Below, in pieces: positions 51,879 through 61,904 of a DNA stretch of 64,000 bases. The DNA lies in the NCBI GenBank assembly GCA_937900045.1, contig CALCEB010000202.1, positions 58,468-122,467 on the forward strand. The letters are read 5' to 3'. How positions within the stretch are numbered: the first letter of the stretch is position 1; every line of letters starts with the position of its first letter. A program made the translations under genes and the position numbers. The notes below the pieces were generated by a model that searched no databases, had not been told where the DNA came from, and saw only the letters and a program-made list of their open reading frames with translations. The DNA is from an uncultured Acidobacteriota bacterium (GTDB lineage Bacteria; Acidobacteriota; Terriglobia; UBA7540).

Positions 51879-52652
51879 ATGAGCGAGCATATTTTCTTCG
51901 AAGCCACCTTTCAAACCGAGCCTATGATGATCCAAGACGCCAACTCGCCGATTGAATCTCCTCCTGCCGATTTGCCGGTGGAAGTGATGGTGAAGCACTG
52001 CGCGCAAACCCTGAAGCCCCGGCTTGAGGGCGTTCCCAGCCCGCGCGGGTTGGCCGTGGGTTGCGGCACGGGCGATGAGGCCGTTTACGTGCGCAGCGCC
52101 CTGGCCGGATCGCATCTCACAGGGCTCGATGCCGGGAATCGATTTTCCCGCACGGCGCGTGGTGAGGCGGACTTGCTGCTGGGCGATGCGAAAGCCTTGC
52201 CGTTTCCACCTGCGATCTTCGATTTCGCTTTCGCGCTTCATTCCCTTGAACACGTGGGCGGCGCTCGTGAGGCATTGGCGGAAATCGCCCGCGTGCTCAA
52301 GCCGGGCGCGTGGTTTTATATGGGCGTGCCCAACCGCACACGGTTGGTGGGCTACCTGGGATCCCTGGAGCCTACTAACTTGCAGAAAGTCACATGGAAC
52401 TTGAAGGATTACAGCGACCGGCTGCGCGGCCGCTTCACCAATGAGCTGGGCGCGCACGCGGGCTTTTCCTGGAAAGAGCTGGAGAAGTTGCTGCTCGATC
52501 AATTTAACCATGTCGAATGCCAAACGGAGCCGCTGCTGCGCTTCAAATATGGCGCCAAGCTTCCCCGCCTTTTCCTGAATTGCATTCTCAGCCCCGGCTT
52601 GATTAACTACGCCGCTCCTTCGCATTATGCGCTCTGCCGGAAAGCGCAGTAA
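51879..52652 (+). CDS. SAM-dependent class I methyltransferase
   Basis: A 257-residue methyltransferase (Methyltransf_11 type). Motif I is GLAVGCGTGDEAVYV, the acidic strand 2 end is LTGLDAG, motif II ADLLLGDAKALPFPPAIFDF and motif III AEIARVLKPGAWFYMGVP. The ATG at 51879 is preferred to a GTG at 51870. The N-terminal 35 residues are acidic and without homology I can name. The C-terminal part has several hydrophobic stretches (LPRLFLNCILSPGLINYA). Substrate unknown. Divergent from the aminotransferase, so the two could share control. Confidence 0.85.
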   Translation: MSEHIFFEATFQTEPMMIQDANSPIESPPADLPVEVMVKHCAQTLKPRLEGVPSPRGLAVGCGTGDEAVYVRSALAGSHLTGLDAGNRFSRTARGEADLLLGDAKALPFPPAIFDFAFALHSLEHVGGAREALAEIARVLKPGAWFYMGVPNRTRLVGYLGSLEPTNLQKVTWNLKDYSDRLRGRFTNELGAHAGFSWKELEKLLLDQFNHVECQTEPLLRFKYGAKLPRLFLNCILSPGLINYAAPSHYALCRKAQ

Positions 52653-52747
52653 GGTGTGCGCGACGTTCTGGCCGATGCCTTGTAGCAGCCGTGTCCTCAC
52701 CCTCGAAATGACTGAGAAGAGCAGAACCGGCGGCGAGGAAACCGCCG

Positions 52748-53713
52748 CTACAGCTCGCGGAAGATTTCAATCTCTTTTCCCCTGCCCGCCTCCAACGCCT
52801 TCCGGTAAATGTGAATACCCACGGCCACATCCCACAGCGCGATTCCTGAAGACTTGAAGAGGGTGATGTCCCCGGCCGAGGTGCGCCCTTTGGCGCTGCC
52901 GGAAATGACTTCGTGCAGCTCGCGGATTTCCTCCCAGCCGCGGCCCAGGCTGGCAAGGCCGTGGACGAGGTCGCCGGCTTCTTCCTTGGCCTGCTCGATG
53001 AAATCAACGGCTATCAGTGACGAGCGGAGAAGCGTTCGGTCATCCACTTCTCGCCGGTTCAACATGTTCGCGCCAACGGCGTTGACGTGTGCGCCCGGCT
53101 TCAACCAATCACCCAGCAAGACGGGATCGCGCGAAGTGGTGGCGGTAATCACAATGTCGCTAGCCCGCACCACCGCCTCGGCGCTCTCCGCTGCTGCCAC
53201 AGGAATCCCCCGTCGCTCACTCATCTCATGCGCGAAGGCGCGCCGCCGGCCATCATCCCGGCCGTAGACGAGGACGGATTCGATGTTGCGAACCTGCGTC
53301 ACGGCTTCAAGCTGGGTTCGGGCTTGCCGCCCAGTACCAATCAGCCCGACCTTTGCGGCATCCGCCGTCGCCATATACTTGGTGGCCACGCCGCTCGCCG
53401 CGCCGGTGCGAATGCGGCCCAAATGGTCGGCCTCGATCAGAGCCAGCAGGTTGCCATTGTCCGCGGTGTAGAGCAACACGAGGAAGCGCAGGGCCTCGCG
53501 GGAGACGGTGTAAATCTTCATGCCCAGAACACCCTCGTCTTCCAGCGCGCCCGCCATATAGTGCAACGAAACATTAGGGAGAAATACCCGGCGCCGCGCC
53601 TGGTTGGGGGCTTTGCCACGGTGCTGCTCGAAAAAGCTTGCTTCCACCCGCGCAAGGGCCGTTTCCATTGGAAGAAGCTCCACCACATCTTTTTCTGTCA
53701 GATAAAGAGCCAT
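52748..53713 (-). CDS. Ornithine cyclodeaminase / mu-crystallin family protein
   Basis: A 321-residue NAD(P)-dependent enzyme. The substrate-binding N-terminal segment (MALYLTEKDVVELLPMETAL, LHYMAGAL, LGMKIYTVS) precedes the Rossmann motif VGLIGTGRQARTQLEAVTQV, the DIVITATTSRDPVL segment and GAHVNAVGANMLNRREVDD. Family members catalyse ornithine to proline, alanine dehydrogenation or ketimine reduction; the residues here do not settle which. ATG 53713 has GGGAGG four bases upstream; 53716 and 53725 are also in frame. If it makes proline, it could feed the halopyrrole-type cassette, but they are 28 kb apart and this is speculation. Confidence 0.88.
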   Translation of the reverse strand: MALYLTEKDVVELLPMETALARVEASFFEQHRGKAPNQARRRVFLPNVSLHYMAGALEDEGVLGMKIYTVSREALRFLVLLYTADNGNLLALIEADHLGRIRTGAASGVATKYMATADAAKVGLIGTGRQARTQLEAVTQVRNIESVLVYGRDDGRRRAFAHEMSERRGIPVAAAESAEAVVRASDIVITATTSRDPVLLGDWLKPGAHVNAVGANMLNRREVDDRTLLRSSLIAVDFIEQAKEEAGDLVHGLASLGRGWEEIRELHEVISGSAKGRTSAGDITLFKSSGIALWDVAVGIHIYRKALEAGRGKEIEIFREL

Positions 53714-53768
53714 CATTCCTCCCATTGGTTTTGTAACCCGGGCGCAACGCCACGGTGCGTCACTCGGT

Positions 53769-55571
53769 TCACGCCTTCAATCCGATGAGCCGCATCAGCT
53801 CCAGAGCGTTGCTGGTTTTCACAACTCCGTCTCGGAGCTTGTAGTCGAAAATCATCTTCCCACCTTCGATGGATTCCTGGAAGTGGACGTTGCGCACCGA
53901 GGCTTCGAACGATTTGGAAATCTCAGTGATCGCCAGGTCGTGAGTGGTGATGAGGCCGATAGCGGCATGACCCATGAATGCGCGGATCAATCCTTCGGCG
54001 CCCATCCTGCGATCTTCGGAATTTGTCCCTTCCAGCAGCTCGTCGAACAGGAAGAGAACCGGAAGTCCGCTTTCCGCGAGACCAAAAACCTGCCGGATGC
54101 GAAGGATTTCGGTGTAGAAACGCGAGCGGCCGTCCTGCAATGAATCTGAAGAGCGGATCGACGAGCCGATCACCAGGGGCGTGAGGCGAAGGCATTTGGC
54201 GCGAACCGGAGCGCCTGCCAGCGCCAGGACCGTGTTAATACCCACACAGCGAAGAAGGGTACTTTTCCCTGACATATTGGAGCCGCTCACCAGAAGCACC
54301 CGAGCATCCTCGCCCAGCCGCACGCTGTTGCACACGCAGCGGGTGGAAGGAATCAGCGGATGGCCAAGATCTTCTCCATCGAAAACCGGCTGCGAATTCA
54401 CGCCTTCAGTAAAGGACGGGAAGGGATCATCGGGGTGTTCGTAAGCATAGGTGGTGAGCGATAGTAATGCTTCCACTTCGCCTGCCGCTTCAATCCAGGC
54501 CCGCACATCCGCGCCCCATCGCTGCCGCCAGGCATTGGCCGCGAATCCCAACTGCAGAGTAAACAAAGTGGGCAGATCAATGATCTTCACGATGTAACTG
54601 TCGCGAGCCTCGACCCAATCGGCAACACGGGCCAACCGGCGCATGGATCGCGCCGCCGTCAAGCCGGAGTTTTTGAGCTTGGACACAAACCCCTGCAAAC
54701 GGCTGGAAGAAAACTCTTCCTGTTCGATCACCTCAAGTATCTGGGTAAACAGGACCAAGCCTCTGAGATCGCAGTCAAGGCCATTCAACGTGGCCTTGGC
54801 GCGCTTCTGCAACAGCAGCATGTAGATGATTTCCAGAAGCAGCACTGCGAAGAAAGGCAATGATATTCCAGCGATTCCCCACAGGGTGAGAGTCGCGAGG
54901 GCAAGCGCTGCGAGCGTCGCAGAGCTCCAGCGTAGGAAGCGGCTCTGAAGCACGACTTCCCCTTCCGCCCAGCGAATCAGCGCATCCGGGTCCAATGTCA
55001 CCCGCAAATCCTCACCGATAACGGCCAAACGCTCGCGCAACTCCAGCTTTTCTTTTAATTCCTTGACGAGGTTCTGCCTCTCTATAATGGCCGGGATCGT
55101 GGAGGGCGAGAGCAGCCACTTTGCCAGGCAATCCTCGCCCATCCGCGTCCGGGCCGTTGAAATCAGTTGGAACAGGCTGCCAGGACCAAAAAGATCGAGG
55201 TCTTCAGAATAGCAACTCTTGCCGTCTATGAAGCGCTCTCCCGGCTCGCCGCTTTCCGCCCAACGATCTTCAATTCGCTCGATTCCCCTTTGATAAAAAG
55301 ACGCCACCCGTTTCGCCCAGGATTCTGACTGGAGAATGCGCTCGTGGGCGATGAGGAGGATTACAAAAAAACCCACGGGAATGGCCAACCAGTAGGGTGA
55401 GATGAGAAGCCTTGCCAGCGACAGCCACCCAACCGCCAAGCCCACGAGGATGGAGAACACTTTCAAATTGCCAGCCCAAATATGGAGGCGCTCTTTGTTT
55501 GCGGCGATCTTAAGACTGGCCTCCAGCCGGCGAGAGTACTCTTGTTGGGGAGTGGATGCGCCGATTTCCAT
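53769..55571 (-). CDS. Membrane-associated MutS-like ATPase
   Basis: A 600-residue protein with the MutS ATPase domain at the C-terminus: Walker A VSGSNMSGKSTLLRCVG, the Gln/Asp-rich GSSIRSSDSLQDGRSRFYTE, Walker B LFLFDELLEGTNSEDR and the switch GLITTHD. Two hydrophobic hairpins lie before it (about 38-78 and about 215-260), so it is probably membrane-anchored, unlike repair MutS. The mismatch-recognition (FxE) and Smr domains are absent. The family occurs in several phyla; function unknown. The chosen start (55571) avoids 38 residues with an unrelated Cys-rich segment; 55685 remains possible. Repeat B3 lies directly upstream. Confidence 0.82.
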   Translation of the reverse strand: MEIGASTPQQEYSRRLEASLKIAANKERLHIWAGNLKVFSILVGLAVGWLSLARLLISPYWLAIPVGFFVILLIAHERILQSESWAKRVASFYQRGIERIEDRWAESGEPGERFIDGKSCYSEDLDLFGPGSLFQLISTARTRMGEDCLAKWLLSPSTIPAIIERQNLVKELKEKLELRERLAVIGEDLRVTLDPDALIRWAEGEVVLQSRFLRWSSATLAALALATLTLWGIAGISLPFFAVLLLEIIYMLLLQKRAKATLNGLDCDLRGLVLFTQILEVIEQEEFSSSRLQGFVSKLKNSGLTAARSMRRLARVADWVEARDSYIVKIIDLPTLFTLQLGFAANAWRQRWGADVRAWIEAAGEVEALLSLTTYAYEHPDDPFPSFTEGVNSQPVFDGEDLGHPLIPSTRCVCNSVRLGEDARVLLVSGSNMSGKSTLLRCVGINTVLALAGAPVRAKCLRLTPLVIGSSIRSSDSLQDGRSRFYTEILRIRQVFGLAESGLPVLFLFDELLEGTNSEDRRMGAEGLIRAFMGHAAIGLITTHDLAITEISKSFEASVRNVHFQESIEGGKMIFDYKLRDGVVKTSNALELMRLIGLKA

Positions 55572-55680
55572 GGGAGATGCAACAAAGTAGTGTACGCGGT
55601 TTGATGATTCTTTACATTCGAAGAATTTGCCCAGAAGAGGCGCTGAATCGCAAGCCGGGCAAGTGGTTCGTTGCGATAAA

Positions 55681-55800
55681 TACACACGGTCGTAAGCCGG
55701 CGATGCTCGGTTCTGTAGCGCCGGTCGGAGCTTGCCCTGACAGGGACCGGCGGATTTCGCCGCTCATAGAGCGCGCTACAGCCAACAACTCTACCACCAT
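55681..55800. repeat. Inverted-repeat element, family B copy 3
   Basis: Starts with TACACACGGTCGTAAGCCGG, then has TCGGAGCTTGCCCTGACAGG and GACCGGCGGATTTCGCCGC, ending CTACAGCCAACAACTCTACC. Same core as 4772-4892 but in a different order of end segments. It lies between the MutS-like gene and the creatininase-family gene on the minus strand. Confidence 0.75.
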
Positions 55801-55818
55801 CCAATGTTTCAAGCCGGT

Positions 55819-56880
55819 CTACAGGAAATGCCAAATCAATAGGAGGGCTATCAATAACGCGACCGCACCTGCAGCATAGGGAAAACCGGTTCGCAGCAAG
55901 GGAATCTTATAAAGGAAGGAGGTCTGCCACCAGCTTCGGTCTCTCGCATCAAACACTCTCTGCGCCACTTCCCACGCGGCGTCCAGCAGCAAGGTTGCGG
56001 CAACTTCGCCGAATTCCTGTGAAGCCGCGGCAGGACTGCCGATGTAACCCTGCCGGTTGCCTAGCCGCAGCGGATAATTGTAGCGGGCTGCTTCGAACAA
56101 GGTGAAACGTTGCGGAGAAAGCGTAGAATAGTTCGGGTCCACCAAGTCCGGCCGGGCGCAAAGCAGGAGCGCCGTCTCCCACAAGCCGGCATGGGCGTCA
56201 CCTTGGATTGCCGCTCTCTCTTCCGGGGTGAGAGACCGGCCGAGCAACGGCTCAATCCGGTCGCTAAATTTGCCTCGCAGGAACTTCCAAAGCACGGGGC
56301 CGCTCAGGGAGAGCATTCGAATGCTGTAACGCTTGGAGACTGCGGACGCCGCCTCTTCCAACGCCACCACGTGCCGCGGACCGGCGTGGGCATTTGTCAC
56401 CAGGATGGTTCTGAAGCCGTGGCGAGCCAGCGCTGCGCCGTAATCCAGCACCGCGTTACGAACGGTGCGGGCCCGTACCAATAAGGTCCCTGCCTCATCG
56501 AATGCGGAAGCGCCGAACGGGAGCGAAGGCCCCAACAGTACTGTCCAACCAGGTTTTTCCGCAACGATCCGCCGGGCAAGCATCTCGCTGAAGAATTCTG
56601 CCTCAAAAAGGTCTGTGCCCACGGGAAGATGAGCGCCATGTTCCTCAAGCGGGCTCGCGGAGAAGATCACAACTGTCTTGGAGCGGTCGAGCGATCTCAA
56701 GCGGGCGTAGCTGAGTTCGGCAAGCCGCAGAATGGCGTCGCACGCTTCGAGCGGTTTTTGGTTAATGAGGCTTGGCTCTTGCGCGGATTGACGAGGTTGA
56801 AGAGGCAGTTGAGACACGGACGCTCCCTCGATTCCATCCCGAATTGATTCTACGCGCCCGGAGCGGATGTTGCTTGACAT
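55819..56880 (-). CDS. Creatininase-family amidohydrolase with C-terminal membrane anchor
   Basis: A 353-residue protein with the creatininase fold: metal ligands in SASPLEEHGAHLPVGTDLFE (Glu, His, Asp), FDEAGTLLV, the LVTNAHAGPRHVVAL region and the late DAHAGLWETALLL (His, Glu). The C-terminus ends in a membrane helix (AAGAVALLIALLLIWHF), which is unusual for the family and suggests inner-membrane anchoring. Members act on creatinine, formamides or in F420 and riboflavin-related steps; mycofactocin-type relatives also exist, so the substrate is open. Start uncertain: 56880 is used, with 56949 and 56976 in frame. Confidence 0.78.
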   Translation of the reverse strand: MSSNIRSGRVESIRDGIEGASVSQLPLQPRQSAQEPSLINQKPLEACDAILRLAELSYARLRSLDRSKTVVIFSASPLEEHGAHLPVGTDLFEAEFFSEMLARRIVAEKPGWTVLLGPSLPFGASAFDEAGTLLVRARTVRNAVLDYGAALARHGFRTILVTNAHAGPRHVVALEEAASAVSKRYSIRMLSLSGPVLWKFLRGKFSDRIEPLLGRSLTPEERAAIQGDAHAGLWETALLLCARPDLVDPNYSTLSPQRFTLFEAARYNYPLRLGNRQGYIGSPAAASQEFGEVAATLLLDAAWEVAQRVFDARDRSWWQTSFLYKIPLLRTGFPYAAGAVALLIALLLIWHFL

Positions 56881-57072
56881 CTTTGCGGGTTGGCTATGAG
56901 GATGTTTATAAGTTACTTTGCCCGCGCTCCCAACCGCTCCCTGTGTCATAATCTTTGCTCTTCGGGATTCGCGCATTCGTCGCCGGAAGGTTTCTTGGAC
57001 ATGCGGACGGCCCGCTTCAAGTTCATTGGTATTTAATTCGGGCTGTGACCGGCGCCAGCGAAGGGAGAAATC

Positions 57073-58212
57073 ATGGCACGCTCAAAGCAAGCCTTCTTGT
57101 TATTATTCTTCGTTCTGGGCGCCTTGGGGGCAAAAGCGCCGGATGGAAACCCCGGCATTGAAAGGAGTGTATTCGGAAAAATGCCAGACGGGCAGAAGGT
57201 TGACCTTTACACGCTGACGAACCGCAGCGGTATGCAAGTGAAGCTTACGAATTACGGCGGCAGGGTGGTTTCCATTCTGGCGCCGGACCGGCACGGACAC
57301 CTTGCAGATGTCGTTCTGGGCTACGACAATCTGGATGGTTACTTGACCAAGCAAGATCCGTTTTTTGGGGCCATCGTGGGCCGCTACGCCAACCGCATCG
57401 CCAAGGGCCGGTTCACACTGGACGGCGTGGAGTACAAGCTTCCCATCAACGACGGCCCGAACAGCCTTCACGGCGGCCCGGAAGGATTCGACAAAAAAGT
57501 CTGGAAGGCGCATGAGCTTTCCCAAACTCATCCAGCGCTCGAGTTGACCTATCTCAGCAAGAATGGTGAAGAGAGTTATCCAGGCGATCTATCGGTGAAA
57601 GTGGTTTACACCTTGACGGACACCAACGAACTTCGGATCGACTACTCTGCCACCACGGACAAAGACACGGTGCTGAACCTGAGCAACCACTCCTACTTCA
57701 ACCTCGCTGGGCAAGGCAGTGGTGACATTCTGAAACAAGTGATGATGATTCATGCAGACAAGTTCACGCCGGTCGATTCCACGCTCATTCCAACGGGCGA
57801 ACTGCGCAGCGTGGAGGGCACGCCGTTTGACTTCCGCAAGCCCACGGTCATCGGCGCGCGCATCAATCAAGATAATGAGCAGTTGAAGTTTGCCAAGGGC
57901 TACGACCAGAATTTTGTCTTAAATCGAAAGGGAAACGGACTCGAATTGGCGGCCCGCGCCACGGACCCGGAAACCGGGCGCGTGTTGGAGGTCTTGACTA
58001 CGCAGCCCGGAATCCAGTTCTACACTGGCAATTTCCTGGACGGAACGATTCACGGCAAGGACGGCAAGGTCTATGGCCATCGTTATGCCTTTTGTCTCGA
58101 GACTCAACACTTCCCGGATTCGCCCAACCATCCGAAATTCCCATCCACGGAGCTCAAGCCGGGACAGACGTTTCATCAGGTAACGGTGTTTAAGTTTTCG
58201 ACGGAAAAGTAA
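57073..58212 (+). CDS. Exported aldose 1-epimerase (galactose mutarotase)
   Basis: A 379-residue GalM-family mutarotase. Signal peptide MARSKQAFLLLFFVLGALGA at the start, after GGGAGAAATC upstream. Active-site signatures: GRYANRIAKGRFTLDG, the catalytic His region PNSLHGGPEGFDK, the second His in LNLSNHSYFNLAG, and the general-base Glu in FCLETQHFPDSPN. It interconverts alpha and beta anomers of aldoses, here in the periplasm or outside. The GH3 enzyme elsewhere in the window would release such sugars. It stands alone, with a family A repeat after it. Confidence 0.92.
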   Translation: MARSKQAFLLLFFVLGALGAKAPDGNPGIERSVFGKMPDGQKVDLYTLTNRSGMQVKLTNYGGRVVSILAPDRHGHLADVVLGYDNLDGYLTKQDPFFGAIVGRYANRIAKGRFTLDGVEYKLPINDGPNSLHGGPEGFDKKVWKAHELSQTHPALELTYLSKNGEESYPGDLSVKVVYTLTDTNELRIDYSATTDKDTVLNLSNHSYFNLAGQGSGDILKQVMMIHADKFTPVDSTLIPTGELRSVEGTPFDFRKPTVIGARINQDNEQLKFAKGYDQNFVLNRKGNGLELAARATDPETGRVLEVLTTQPGIQFYTGNFLDGTIHGKDGKVYGHRYAFCLETQHFPDSPNHPKFPSTELKPGQTFHQVTVFKFSTEK

Positions 58213-58228
58213 AGCGTGCGTGATTGCC

Positions 58229-58336
58229 GGTGGTGGCGCAATTTGCTGTAGCGGCGCTCTATGAGCGCCGGAAACCGTTGAGGATTCTGATTCGGCGCTC
58301 ATAGAGCGCCGCTACAACAATCAAACCGCGCCACTG
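58229..58336. repeat. Inverted-repeat element, family A copy 3
   Basis: Same arms (GCGGCGCTCTATGAGCGCCG) and near-identical loop as 2745-2852, with diverged outer ends (GGTGGTGGCGCAATTTGCTG and its complement). It lies in the 58213-58531 gap; no gene was seen in the gap. Confidence 0.85.
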
Positions 58337-58504
58337 CGAGATTGCCGGGGAAGGCCACGGTTACGGTGGGTCATCCTGGAGCCATGCCGTAGCCACCAAC
58401 CTCGCCCGGGACTGGAGTCGCCAATTCCCTCAGTTGGAAATGCCCACGAATTGCGGGACGCACCCCAGCCCGCTCCAGTTACGCCTGGCGCCGCCATTTC
58501 CTTT

Positions 58505-58521
58505 TACACTTATCAGGTGTA
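58505..58521. promoter_or_regulatory. Small inverted repeat before vapB (candidate autoregulatory operator)
   Basis: TACAC-N7-GTGTA directly before vapB. VapBC complexes usually bind inverted repeats in their own promoter. Short and therefore uncertain. Confidence 0.35.
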
Positions 58522-58531
58522 GAATATGTGT

Positions 58532-58729
58532 ATGCGAACCAATATCAATATTGACGACCGCTTGTTGTCTCAAGCCCGCAAGCTGACCCGGCTGCGCACC
58601 AAGCGTGAGATCATCCAGCGAGCGCTGGAAATTCTGGTGGAGAGTGAGGCGCGCAAGAAAATCTTGCGCTTTCGCGGTAGCGGGATTTGGGAAGGGGATG
58701 TGAAAGCCATGCGGAGGAATCGCGTTTGA
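58532..58729 (+). CDS. vapB: VapB-type antitoxin
   Basis: A 65-residue antitoxin of the VapB/DUF2191 type. The N-terminal strand and helices (MRTNINIDDRLLSQARKL, TRLRTKREIIQRALEILVES) form a ribbon-helix-helix DNA-binding domain, and the C-terminus (RKKILRFRGSGIWEGDVKAM) is the toxin-neutralising tail typical of the family. ATG 58532 is preferred; 58526 adds two residues. The toxin gene follows with overlapping start and stop codons. Confidence 0.9.
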   Translation: MRTNINIDDRLLSQARKLTRLRTKREIIQRALEILVESEARKKILRFRGSGIWEGDVKAMRRNRV

Positions 58730-59127
58730 TTCTGGTAGATACCTCCGTCTGGGTTGACTTTCTCAATTCCAGTCGCGGTTCCGCCGGGGACGAATTGGAG
58801 CGTTTGATTGGCGCCAATGCTCCAGTGGTTCTTGCGGGCCTGGTCGTTGCCGAGGTCCTGCAGGGTCTCAAGCGTGATGTGGCGCTGGTTACCAGACTGC
58901 TGGCGCGCTGGCCTTTGGTCGAACCCGGGGGATTTGCCACCTACGAAACAGCCGCCGCAATCTTTCGCCAGGCGCGAGGGCGCGGGCTAACACTTTCCAC
59001 CGTGGACGCGCTGCTGGCAGCTCTGGCAGTCGAATATAATGCCGCTTTGTTTACCCTCGACAGGGATTTTGAACGCCTGGACTTCACGGGTCTACGCCTC
59101 CATCAGGCGAATCGAGGCAGCGTTTAA
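58726..59127 (+). CDS. vapC: VapC-type PIN-domain toxin
   Basis: A 133-residue PIN ribonuclease. It starts at TTG 58726 (MILVDTSVWVDFLNS), which overlaps the vapB stop and has GGAGG nine bases upstream; a start at 58687 would add 13 unlikely residues. Acidic residues of the metal site: Asp5, Glu in VVAEVLQGL, Asp in LSTVDALLAALAVEY and Asp in LFTLDRDFERL. Family members cleave tRNA or rRNA; the target here is unknown. It forms a complete pair with vapB. Confidence 0.92.
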   Translation: MILVDTSVWVDFLNSSRGSAGDELERLIGANAPVVLAGLVVAEVLQGLKRDVALVTRLLARWPLVEPGGFATYETAAAIFRQARGRGLTLSTVDALLAALAVEYNAALFTLDRDFERLDFTGLRLHQANRGSV

Positions 59128-59195
59128 GGTCTCCGCTCCTCACTCCCGAAGATTCCGTGTCCTCCGTCTGTTGCCTCCCATCTCTTTTCACTGCT

Positions 59196-61862
59196 CTATT
59201 CGTGTCTCAAGGCCAACATCGGGTCCACCTTGGCAGCACGGCGGGCCGGAATGTAACTTGCAGCTATCGCCACGGCGGTAAGCAGTAAGGAAACGCTGGC
59301 GTAGGTCGTGAAGTCCATCGGCCGAATGCCGAAGAGCAAGCCTGTCATTAGACGTGTCAAACCGGCAGCCGCGACCATTCCGGCTCCGACGCCAGTCAAA
59401 ATCAAGGCCAATCCCTGGCCCACAACGAGCTTGAGTACGTCCCGCTTTTGCGCCCCCAGCGCGATGCGGATGCCGATCTCATGCGTGCGCTGGGAAACCG
59501 AATAGGACGCCACACCGTAGATGCCCACCGCAGCCAGCAGTAGAGACAAGCAGGCAAAGGCAGTCAACAAGATCATGGGGAGGCGTCTCGACCCCGTGGA
59601 GTCATGCACAATGTCTTCCATGGTTTCGACCTGCGTGACTGGACGGTCTGGCAAAACCTCAGCCAGCGCTTTCTTGATCCGTGGCGCAAACGTAGCGGGT
59701 GCGTTCGTTGTGCGGGCTACTATGTTCATCACCGGCCAGCCGGCCTGCGTGTAAGGCCGAAAGAACTGGCGGTGCACTGGTTTGTCCAATCCCCAGTTAT
59801 GGGCGCCTCTGACAACACCCACCACTACAAGGCGCGGGCCGTCGGAGCCGCCGAGTCTGATGGCCCTGCCAACGGGATCCTGCTTCGGCCAGTAGCGGCG
59901 CGCCATGGTCTGATTGATAACGATCACGCCGGGCGAGCCTACGGTGTCCTGCTGAGTGAATTCCCGTCCCTGCAGAAGAGGAATGCCCATCGTCCGGAAG
60001 TAGTCCGGGCATGACACGGTATAGCTGGCGTTCGGCATATGCGCCGGGTCCCGAGCGGGCTGACCCTCAATCTGGAAGCCTCGACCTGCGCTTCCTTCAA
60101 AGGGGAGATGAGCGACGGCGCTTACGGACACCACCCCAGGCACCGCGCCGATACTTTCATCGAGCTCCTCACAAAAGCGCGGAAGCCCCGGAGGCCCGAC
60201 GTAAATGTCCTTTTGCGGCACCGAAACTTGCATGGTGAGGACGTTTTTCGGATCGAGGCCAGGGTCGACGCCGAGCAGTCGCGCCATGCTTTCGATCATC
60301 AGCCCGGCGCCACAGAGTACCACCAGAGCCAGCGCCACTTCGGAGACTACCAAAACATGGCGCAAATGCCTGCCCCCTGCTTGAGTTGATCCGCGACCGC
60401 CTTCCTTGAGAGGCTCGTTCACGTCGCCACCAAGCGCGCTTAAGGCGGGCGTCAGCCCAGCCAGCACGCCTGCCAGGCACGAGATCAGCAAGGCAAAAAC
60501 AAAGACGTGTCCATCCATGCCGATCGCGTCGGTTGGGCGCATCGGAAGGTGGAGAGACTTGAGCAATAGAACGCGCGGCAGAAGTTCCGTGCCCCAAGCC
60601 GCTAGGAGAAAACCGCTGGCGCCGCCCAAGAGTGCCAGGAGCACGCTTTCCGTAAGCAATTGCCGGGCCAGGCGCACTCCTCCGGCGCCGAGTGCGCGCC
60701 GGATGGCGAATTCCTTCTGCCGCGCAGCTCCGCGGGCCAGCAGCAAATTCGCGACGTTCACGCAGGCGATCAGTAGCACAAACCCCACCGCAGCCAGCAA
60801 GACCAGCATGGCGCGCCGAAGTTCCGCCAGCCCATAGCTGTTCATTGGCGTGACCGTCGCGCCCATACCAGCGTCTTCGTTGGGATATTGCTGCACGAGG
60901 CGATGTCCGATAGCTTCCATCTGGGCTCGTGCCTGGACCAGGGTTACTCCTGGCTTAAGACGGGCGAAGGCCACGAAACTGTTGTCGTCACGTCCGTAAT
61001 CTGTTTTGGTATAGCCGACCGGCACCCAGAGCTGGCGCTGGTTACTCCAGAATTGGAATTCAAATCGGGGCGGCATCACGCCCACCACGGTGAAATCCGC
61101 GCCATCAATCTTGACCGTCTTACCCACCAGCGCCGGATCGCCGCCGTACCGGCGCTTCCAGAGGCCATAGCTCAGCACGACCTCATGGTCCCTGCCGAGC
61201 GTCTCTTCTTCCGGCAGGAAGGTACGCCCAAGGAGAGGCTTTACGCCGAGCACCGGGAAGAAACTGGCTGAAACGCGCAGTCCGGACACCTGCTCCGGCT
61301 CCTGCTTGTTTCCCGTAGCAGAAAGGTTATAGCCCCGGCCGGCGGAATCGAAGATGGCCATGCCTTCAAAGGCGTCGCTCGCGCGCTTAAAATCCCAATA
61401 GTTGGGCGCTGAGACGATATTCCAGTTCTCGGGCCCTTTTCCGAAGGTCTCCCACACCAGCACCAGGCGATCTGGATCAGGAAACGGCAACGGCTTCAGA
61501 AGAGTGGCATTGATCACGCTAAAGATGGCCGTGTTCGCTCCAATGCCGAGCGCCAGCGTGAGCACCGCAACTGCCGTAAAGCCAGGGTTGCGGCGCAACT
61601 GCCGCAGGCCGTAGCGTAAATCTTGAAGCAGCGTCTCGAGCCACTGAAATCCCCACGTCATGCGCACCTCCTCCTTGATCTGCGTGGTGTTGCCCAGCGC
61701 ACGCCGGGCAGCGTAGCGCGCTTCTTTCGGGGACAAGCCCGCTTCTTCCTGCTCTTCCGCTTCCAAATCCAGATGATCCCGCAGTTCGCGCTCCAAGTCC
61801 GCTTCGCGAGCCTGCCGCCGGAGCCACGGCCACCAGGGTTTCATCCGCTTCCAGATATTCAT
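59196..61862 (-). CDS. ADOP-type ABC permease (MacB/FtsX-like, duplicated permease)
   Basis: An 888-residue permease. It begins with the N-terminal prefix domain ([40 protein letters not shown]), followed by two MacB/FtsX modules, each with a membrane helix, a periplasmic domain and three more helices. [20 protein letters not shown] starts the first and [18 protein letters not shown] is in the last. It ends [16 protein letters not shown] as ADOP proteins do. No ATPase gene is adjacent; in Acidobacteriota such permeases often lack one. Transported substrate unknown. Confidence 0.9.
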   Translation of the reverse strand: MNIWKRMKPWWPWLRRQAREADLERELRDHLDLEAEEQEEAGLSPKEARYAARRALGNTTQIKEEVRMTWGFQWLETLLQDLRYGLRQLRRNPGFTAVAVLTLALGIGANTAIFSVINATLLKPLPFPDPDRLVLVWETFGKGPENWNIVSAPNYWDFKRASDAFEGMAIFDSAGRGYNLSATGNKQEPEQVSGLRVSASFFPVLGVKPLLGRTFLPEEETLGRDHEVVLSYGLWKRRYGGDPALVGKTVKIDGADFTVVGVMPPRFEFQFWSNQRQLWVPVGYTKTDYGRDDNSFVAFARLKPGVTLVQARAQMEAIGHRLVQQYPNEDAGMGATVTPMNSYGLAELRRAMLVLLAAVGFVLLIACVNVANLLLARGAARQKEFAIRRALGAGGVRLARQLLTESVLLALLGGASGFLLAAWGTELLPRVLLLKSLHLPMRPTDAIGMDGHVFVFALLISCLAGVLAGLTPALSALGGDVNEPLKEGGRGSTQAGGRHLRHVLVVSEVALALVVLCGAGLMIESMARLLGVDPGLDPKNVLTMQVSVPQKDIYVGPPGLPRFCEELDESIGAVPGVVSVSAVAHLPFEGSAGRGFQIEGQPARDPAHMPNASYTVSCPDYFRTMGIPLLQGREFTQQDTVGSPGVIVINQTMARRYWPKQDPVGRAIRLGGSDGPRLVVVGVVRGAHNWGLDKPVHRQFFRPYTQAGWPVMNIVARTTNAPATFAPRIKKALAEVLPDRPVTQVETMEDIVHDSTGSRRLPMILLTAFACLSLLLAAVGIYGVASYSVSQRTHEIGIRIALGAQKRDVLKLVVGQGLALILTGVGAGMVAAAGLTRLMTGLLFGIRPMDFTTYASVSLLLTAVAIAASYIPARRAAKVDPMLALRHE

Positions 61863-61904
61863 CTCAGTTTTCTCACGGGTAGCTCAGACTTCTGTTTTCC
61901 AAAG

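Noticed and set aside
51843..52700. N-terminal extension making a 737-residue aminotransferase fusion
   Set aside because: This part is antisense to the methyltransferase gene, whose motifs are clear, and it has no recognisable domain; the aminotransferase starts at 51842.
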